The translations under genes and the position numbers were made by a program. DNA of 64,000 nucleotides, from assembly GCF_002812085.1 (NCBI RefSeq), contig NZ_NPDM01000002.1, positions 558,001 through 622,000 of the forward strand, written 5' to 3'. The notes below the pieces were generated by a model. The model was not told the origin of the DNA. It did not search any database and saw only the letters and a program-made list of their open reading frames with translations. Positions 59,202-64,000 of the stretch are shown here, piece by piece (the first letter of the stretch is position 1; every line of letters starts with the position of its first letter). This DNA is from Leptospira levettii. Lineage in GTDB: Bacteria; Spirochaetota; Leptospiria; Leptospirales; Leptospiraceae.

Positions 59202-60037
59202 GATTTAGGAGGTAAAAACAAAGAGATTCGATCTTTTAAAATGGTAGGGACTTTTTTTCGCAATAGATCGTTTAACTCACGATAACTGTAACGTTTGGAA
59301 GGATGGATAAGGACAATCGCTTCATTCTCAAAGGAGGAAGCATGTTCGACAATTTCATCAAAATGGGTATGACCCCACTCCCTAGCTCGACTTACATCTC
59401 GTTTCTCACAATAATAAGTACATTCCATAAAAAGGATTTTACTCTTACGAACGTCTTCGTTGGCTAAAACATATTCAATTTTGGAATCCCCAGAAAAAGA
59501 AACAAGAGGGACTGAAATTTCTTCTGTAGGATCGATTCCGTTTTCTTTTGATTTTCGAATTTCATCGGAGTGAAGAGATGCAAATTCTTTCTTTAACTTT
59601 CGTTTGGTTTCATATACTGTATATCCTTGCGAAGGAACTCTATGAAAACTTTCTAAAGGTTTAAAAAAATAACCCGGTTTTAAATCAACTCTATCTCCAA
59701 AATTTAATCCATAAAGTTCACATTCATAATCAAATTCTTCTATTTCGGAATAGAGTTTTAAAATTTGTGAGAGTTTTGGTTCGAGCGCCTTTGGTACATA
59801 AATTTTAGGTACGGGAAGTTTTCGAAGGCTTCTCTGTGAAACATAGTATGGGATTCCACAAGAATGGTCTAAATGTGCATGGGTAAGAAGGATTTTACCA
59901 ATATGAATTTTATCAGGATTGATGTATCCAAAATCAAACATAAAGTCAAGCGAGGGACAAATAATGGAAGTGCGGATCCCACCTTCGGAGATCCCTTCAA
60001 ATTTAATTCCTTTGTATTCAAAACTTGCTGTTAACAT
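59198..60037 (-). CDS. Metallo-beta-lactamase fold hydrolase, RNase Z-like
   Basis: A 279-residue MBL-fold protein. The zinc motif is LLTHAHLDHSCGIPYY, and later ligands include SFSGDSK, FMECTY and HTHFDEIVEHA. The layout resembles RNase Z-like enzymes, but the exosite arm for tRNA is not evident. ATG 60037 shares bases with the M16 stop (TGATG), and the frame is open to 60076. It overlaps the methyltransferase gene by 4 nt. Confidence 0.85.
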   Translation of the reverse strand: MLTASFEYKGIKFEGISEGGIRTSIICPSLDFMFDFGYINPDKIHIGKILLTHAHLDHSCGIPYYVSQRSLRKLPVPKIYVPKALEPKLSQILKLYSEIEEFDYECELYGLNFGDRVDLKPGYFFKPLESFHRVPSQGYTVYETKRKLKKEFASLHSDEIRKSKENGIDPTEEISVPLVSFSGDSKIEYVLANEDVRKSKILFMECTYYCEKRDVSRAREWGHTHFDEIVEHASSFENEAIVLIHPSKRYSYRELNDLLRKKVPTILKDRISLFLPPKS

Positions 60038-61437
60038 CAATCTTCTGGTTGTAAAACTTTCACTGAACCTTTCCAAAAACTTGTCAGTGATTTTGGACCA
60101 ACTATGGTTGTGATCATTTTATCCGATTGGAAATAAAGATTTCCCACTCGTTTTAAGTCTGCAAGGGTTACTTTTTCAATTTCTTTACGAAAGTTTTGTA
60201 AGTATCCTTCCGGCATTTTGTGATCACGCCTTCTCACTTCACTTGATAGTGTTCGTTTATCATCTTCAAATTGAAACACAAACTGATTGATGATGGCATT
60301 TTTTGCACGTAACAATTCTTCTTCCGTGAGAGAATTGATGAGTTTTGGTTGGATGAGTTCTTTCATTAAAGACAAAACATCTTTTGCAGATTCTGATTTT
60401 GTCATGGCATAAAATTGGATGGTTCCATAATTTTCTTGAAAATCAGTATTACTGCCTGCGGAATAAGCGAGTCCTCTATTGTTTCGGATTTCTCTCATAT
60501 AATACGAGTTAAACCCCCCGCCCCCGATGATATAATTTAATACTTGAATCGCATAAAAATCAGGATGGTTGTGTTCTGGTAAAACTCCCATCATGGAGAT
60601 AAAAGTTTGGTTTACATCTTTTGTTACCAAACGAATGTCCTTACCCTCTTTTGTAACATTCTCACTTAAAATAGAAGGAGTGATCATTTCGTCTTTTGAT
60701 TGAATCGTTTTTGGTAGATTCAAAAAAAATCCATCCCAAGATTTTAAATCAAAATCACCCGTGATGAGTAACCTTCTTTTTGATTCAGAAAGGATCTGAG
60801 ATTGAAAAGTAAGTAGTTCATCCATACTAACAGAATTTATATTTTCTTTTTTCATGGAAGTGCCGGCAATGGTCCCGCGAAACATTGCTTCTTTTGCTTT
60901 CCTACTTCCTAAAGCAGAAGGATTATCATTCCTTCGATTGATCTCTTCCGTTAACTTTCCTTTTGTGACTTTTAGTAAAGTTTCATCCAAATTTGGATTC
61001 TGGAAAAATGATTGCATCACTGGTAATACAATCGACTCGGTTTTCTTTAAATAAGAAAGACTTACGATCGTTTTTTCATAATCCACTGAAACAGAAAAAG
61101 ATGCCCCGTAAAATTCGAGGGTTTCTAAAAACTTTTCTTTTGGATATGTTTTGGAACCAGACAATTCCCAAGTATCTTCCAAGATTCTCGCAATTTCGAC
61201 AGGGCGAGACCCTAAATGTTTTTTTCCATGGTAAATCAAAATATCTGCATATACGATAGGAAATTCTGAATTCTTTAAGGAAAATACTTCTACACCTGAA
61301 GGATTTGTAGAGGAAGTAATTCCTGGAACATCGAATTGTAAAGGTTTGATCTGGATATCTTTTACAAATTCTCCCATTTCGCGAGAAAACAAGGGAGAGA
61401 GACAAAGGATCAGTAAAATTAGGATTCGTTTCTTCAT
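60037..61437 (-). CDS. M16 peptidase-like protein, catalytically degenerate
   Basis: Partner-type M16 family protein of 466 residues with a signal peptide (KKRILILLILCLSPLFS). The place of the zinc motif HxxEH reads ARILEDTW, so both histidines are lost. The second half keeps the fold (QVLNYIIGGGGFNSYYMREI, NRGLAYSAGS). M16 proteins often work as an active/inactive pair, and the active partner lies directly upstream with a 1-nt overlap. Confidence 0.9.
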   Translation of the reverse strand: MKKRILILLILCLSPLFSREMGEFVKDIQIKPLQFDVPGITSSTNPSGVEVFSLKNSEFPIVYADILIYHGKKHLGSRPVEIARILEDTWELSGSKTYPKEKFLETLEFYGASFSVSVDYEKTIVSLSYLKKTESIVLPVMQSFFQNPNLDETLLKVTKGKLTEEINRRNDNPSALGSRKAKEAMFRGTIAGTSMKKENINSVSMDELLTFQSQILSESKRRLLITGDFDLKSWDGFFLNLPKTIQSKDEMITPSILSENVTKEGKDIRLVTKDVNQTFISMMGVLPEHNHPDFYAIQVLNYIIGGGGFNSYYMREIRNNRGLAYSAGSNTDFQENYGTIQFYAMTKSESAKDVLSLMKELIQPKLINSLTEEELLRAKNAIINQFVFQFEDDKRTLSSEVRRRDHKMPEGYLQNFRKEIEKVTLADLKRVGNLYFQSDKMITTIVGPKSLTSFWKGSVKVLQPED

Positions 61438-62981
61438 TATTTTTTCCTTACATCCTCTAATACACCGATGACTACATTTTCTTTCGTTAGGTATTTGGGA
61501 ATCAAAGATTGGATTTCACTGCTTGATGCATTCATAATGGTTTGGTATTGTTTGAATAACCCTGACCAATCTCCATATAACAGCTGATAATAACTTAATA
61601 AGTCCGCAATTGTTCCATTTTCATCTAATGTTTTGATAAAATCAGATACCATTTGGTTTTTTACCTTATCCAATTCCTCTTTTGGAATTCCGTTTTCTTT
61701 AATTCGGTTGATTTCTTCCCAAATGATGGACTCTATTTTTTCAATATTTGCACCTTCATTTGGCTTAATGAAAAAAACGAAATAATTTTGGTATCGTTCG
61801 CCAGGGTAACCGTTGGCAGCACCAATGCTCAGCACTAACTTTTCTTCCAAAACCAAACGTTTATAAAGTCTTGAACCAGTACCAGAAGTTAAGATTGTAG
61901 AGAGAACATCAAAACTGGAATTATCTTTATGAGGATAAGGTGGTTTTAACCAACCCATCATCATTTGGCTACCAGAGGGATGGTATACCTTAAACCGTTT
62001 TTCACCAGGAAATGATTTTTCCTCAACTTTGTAATTGGGTCTTGGTTTACCAGGTTTTAGATCGGAAAAATATTTACGGATGATTGATTCCGTTTCTTCC
62101 ATATCAAATTGGCCCACAATGGAAATCACCATTCTGTCTGGAGTATAATGTTTTTTGAAAAATTCCTTAGTTTCATCAATTTTGAGAAAAGGAAGTCCAG
62201 TGGAATAACCAATCACAGGTTTTCGGTATGGATGGCTTTCAAATGCTAAAGAAAAAAACTTTTCTCGCAAAACACCTGCTCCACTATCATCAGTTCTCAT
62301 CCTTCTTTCTTCAATGACAACATCACGTTCTGTATAATATTCACGTAAGATTGGATCCTTTAATCGGTCGGATTCAATTTTTGCCCAGATTTCGATTCTG
62401 TTGTTTGGTAATTGGATTTGGTAATTGGTTACATCTTGCGAGGTGTAAGCATTAAATCCAACTTCTCCATTTTGTTCATAAATATAAGAATCTTCATTTT
62501 TCACGATGAACTCATCTTGTAATTGGATGAGATTTTTTAACCTTCGATTTAATGTTTCGATTTCAGATTCCAAAGAAGTGGGAACCATCTCCCCTCTTGT
62601 TAACAAATCCCTTCTTTGTAATTTTAAATTGTCGAGCTCAGTTCCCCAAACTTCGATTTGTTTTTGGTATTTTTCTTCTTTTTGGTAGTCAGATGTGCCA
62701 ACATATTTTGTTCCTTTGAAGAGCATATGTTCCAATAAATGTGCGGTCCCTGCTTCTTCAGGCGTTTCATCCACAGCTCCCACCAAAAATTTGATATAAA
62801 GTGCAACTGTCGGCGAAGTTCCTCGTTTCATCATCACAACCGTCAGTCCATTTTCTAATTGGATGGTTTTGATTTTTTCGCGGAATTGGGACTCGGAAGT
62901 TCCAAAAAAAGAATCCTCTGAAAAAAGAGGTAAAAATTGTAGAAGGAAACAAAGGAAAAAGATTCGTAATTTCGACATCAT
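61437..62981 (-). CDS. M16 zinc metallopeptidase, active partner
   Basis: Secreted insulinase-family peptidase of 514 residues. The zinc motif HLLEH lies at residues 81-85, and the third ligand Glu is in VVIEERRM near 224. Between them residues 98-165 form a predicted coiled-coil insertion (YQKQIEVWGTELDNLKLQ and IETLNRRLKNLIQLQ) that is not in short family members. NAYTSQDVTNYQ follows. The signal peptide is IFFLCFLLQFLPLFS. It is the first gene of the run; its start is close to that of a divergent lipoprotein gene. Confidence 0.93.
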   Translation of the reverse strand: MMSKLRIFFLCFLLQFLPLFSEDSFFGTSESQFREKIKTIQLENGLTVVMMKRGTSPTVALYIKFLVGAVDETPEEAGTAHLLEHMLFKGTKYVGTSDYQKEEKYQKQIEVWGTELDNLKLQRRDLLTRGEMVPTSLESEIETLNRRLKNLIQLQDEFIVKNEDSYIYEQNGEVGFNAYTSQDVTNYQIQLPNNRIEIWAKIESDRLKDPILREYYTERDVVIEERRMRTDDSGAGVLREKFFSLAFESHPYRKPVIGYSTGLPFLKIDETKEFFKKHYTPDRMVISIVGQFDMEETESIIRKYFSDLKPGKPRPNYKVEEKSFPGEKRFKVYHPSGSQMMMGWLKPPYPHKDNSSFDVLSTILTSGTGSRLYKRLVLEEKLVLSIGAANGYPGERYQNYFVFFIKPNEGANIEKIESIIWEEINRIKENGIPKEELDKVKNQMVSDFIKTLDENGTIADLLSYYQLLYGDWSGLFKQYQTIMNASSSEIQSLIPKYLTKENVVIGVLEDVRKK

Positions 62982-63002
62982 CTACTAGTCTTGAAGTTGG
63001 AA

Positions 63003-63680
63003 ATGGTTCGTAAACTTCTAATTTTAAGTCTCTTTTGTTCCTGCCGCCTCTTTACGATCGCCGATCCCAATTATGTGGAACGTGCCTTACAAAACGAATC
63101 GGATGAAGGTTTTATCTCTAGGGAATTTTTCCAAATCAAAGTAGAGATTCCCGTCACCTATCGTGAGATAGCAGGAAAAGAAAGAAGAGAGGAATGTAAA
63201 AAAAGAGCATTCATCGAAAGAGAAAGCCTAAGTTTGCCCTTCCTTCTCAAAATCCAGAGACAACAGCATCGATTTGGTGAAGGTTTAGATACTTCTTCGA
63301 AGTCATTAGAAGGTAAAGATCGGCAAACGAGACTTGTGACAAACGCACCTCAGATGACGACTGCCACAGGGACTATCGCAACCACTTCTACAACACATAC
63401 AGTTGTTCCGCAGAGCCAACAAAGTGTTGGCACAACCAGTAACACAAATACAACACCGAATCCAACCCAGAACCTAGACGGAGTTAGGGGGATTCCCCAA
63501 ACCCAAAAAAAGAACGACCGAGAAAACCTTCACAACTTTGCTTGGTTTTTCGACAGTTTACACTTATACAAAGAAGATTACTCAGACCCAACAAAATGTG
63601 CTTTCCTATTCCGAAATATCCAACCTAAACTAATGGAACGAGTGGAAAAAACACCGATCTCTGATTTCAGGAAACAATAG
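63003..63680 (+). CDS. Lipoprotein-like secreted protein, unknown
   Basis: About 225 residues. The signal MVRKLLILSLFCSC ends in a lipobox-like SLFCSC. A charged region EGFISREFFQIKVEIPV (residues of about 35-55) is followed by a Thr/Ser/Gln-rich stretch (TTATGTIATTSTTHTVV), probably a disordered or glycosylated linker, and a polar C-terminus. The region resembles the next gene's product, so the two are paralogues. The start may also be TTG 62991. No clear Shine-Dalgarno; the divergent M16 start is only about 20 nt away. Confidence 0.75.
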   Translation: MVRKLLILSLFCSCRLFTIADPNYVERALQNESDEGFISREFFQIKVEIPVTYREIAGKERREECKKRAFIERESLSLPFLLKIQRQQHRFGEGLDTSSKSLEGKDRQTRLVTNAPQMTTATGTIATTSTTHTVVPQSQQSVGTTSNTNTTPNPTQNLDGVRGIPQTQKKNDRENLHNFAWFFDSLHLYKEDYSDPTKCAFLFRNIQPKLMERVEKTPISDFRKQ

Positions 63681-64000
63681 ATGAACAAACACCTAACAAT
63701 TGCATTGCTATCAATTTCGATTTCTTTTCTTTTTTTTCAATGTAAATCCAAAGAAATAAAAGAAACAAATGAACCCAAAGAAACAATAGAAACCAAACCT
63801 GAAGAGTCACCACTCGTCATAGAATTTACGAAAGCAAAAGAAGGATTTGTAACGGAAAGTTTATTCCAAGTAGCAGTTTCCAGTGTTCTCCCAACAGAAA
63901 AAGAAAGAGAAGAAGAAGCTAAGTCAATTGCAGAACAAAAATCACTCAACCTACTGAAAACGTATACCATTACCAACTTATCTGACAAAGGGAAAAAGGA
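63681..64000 (+). CDS. Putative lipoprotein, paralogue of the preceding gene (partial)
   Basis: Runs off the right edge; about 106 residues are visible. The signal MNKHLTIALLSISISFLFFQC ends at a cysteine that is the likely lipid anchor. A Glu/Lys-rich spacer follows, then EGFVTESLFQVAVSSVLP and EREEEAKSIAEQKSLNLL, which match EGFISREFFQIKVEIPV and the following residues of the upstream protein. The ATG follows the upstream stop directly, so they form one operon. Family unknown. Confidence 0.78.
   Translation, partial: MNKHLTIALLSISISFLFFQCKSKEIKETNEPKETIETKPEESPLVIEFTKAKEGFVTESLFQVAVSSVLPTEKEREEEAKSIAEQKSLNLLKTYTITNLSDKGKK

Overview
The window looks like chromosomal DNA of a Leptospira species, most likely from the saprophytic (L. 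biflexa-like) group. This is an inference from gene content and sequence style: low-to-moderate GC, a complete alternative complex III operon, many spirochaete-style lipoproteins with loose lipoboxes, a small Cys-rich lipoprotein, LolA and SecDF-YajC genes of Gram-negative type, and a 2-Cys AhpC peroxiredoxin. No mobile element, CRISPR array, rRNA or phage gene was seen. One tRNA gene is present.

Layout. (1) 1-17.9 kb is almost all minus strand: rplM-rpsI with a clear terminator, then an MFS transporter, alaS, yajQ, ftsK, a lolA-like gene, a rodZ-like gene, rimO, pgsA, trpD, yajC, an unknown membrane protein gene, secD, secF and the 5' end of ribD, which leaves the window on the left. (2) 17.9-28.2 kb is mixed: thiL, a receiver/ATPase signalling protein, pcnB, an M23 peptidase, a doxX gene behind a 26-bp palindrome, a divergent Lgt-family gene overlapping a dienoyl-CoA isomerase-like gene, an unlisted 51-codon gene with a perfect Shine-Dalgarno, and an overlapping TPR/helicase pair. 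(3) 28.2-32 kb is a small regulatory patch: a nucleotide cyclase gene whose promoter predicts a leaderless mRNA, a TetR regulator with a perfect operator in the promoter of a second DoxX-like gene, and a MarR regulator coupled to an unknown membrane protein. (4) 32-40 kb is the actABCDEF operon (quinol to cytochrome c electron transfer) ending with an SH3-like lipoprotein and a strong terminator. (5) 40.3-50 kb holds envelope and housekeeping genes: an ArnT-like glycosyltransferase, a Cys-rich lipoprotein, rlmN, an alkylglycerol monooxygenase-like desaturase, an LtaS-like sulfatase, a PQQ-type sugar dehydrogenase, a TMEM220-like protein, sufB and ahpC. (6) 50.6-64 kb: an ABC-F ATPase with a candidate leader-peptide attenuator, a large low-complexity protein with an internal duplication, a thioesterase, tRNA-Leu(CAA), an envelope operon (two M16 peptidases, a metallo-beta-lactamase protein, an O-methyltransferase, a helical periplasmic protein, an amidase and an unknown), and two tandem paralogous lipoproteins at the right edge.

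The most interesting signals are regulatory. The leader of the ABC-F gene carries an eight-codon ORF whose last two codons and stop form one arm of a perfect 12-bp inverted repeat. A PerR-box-like 17-bp palindrome overlaps the ahpC -10 element. A TetR palindrome sits exactly between the -35 and -10 of a DoxX-like gene. A perfect promoter lies 7 nt before a cyclase start codon. All of these were read by eye, and homology statements rest on recognised motifs, not on searches.
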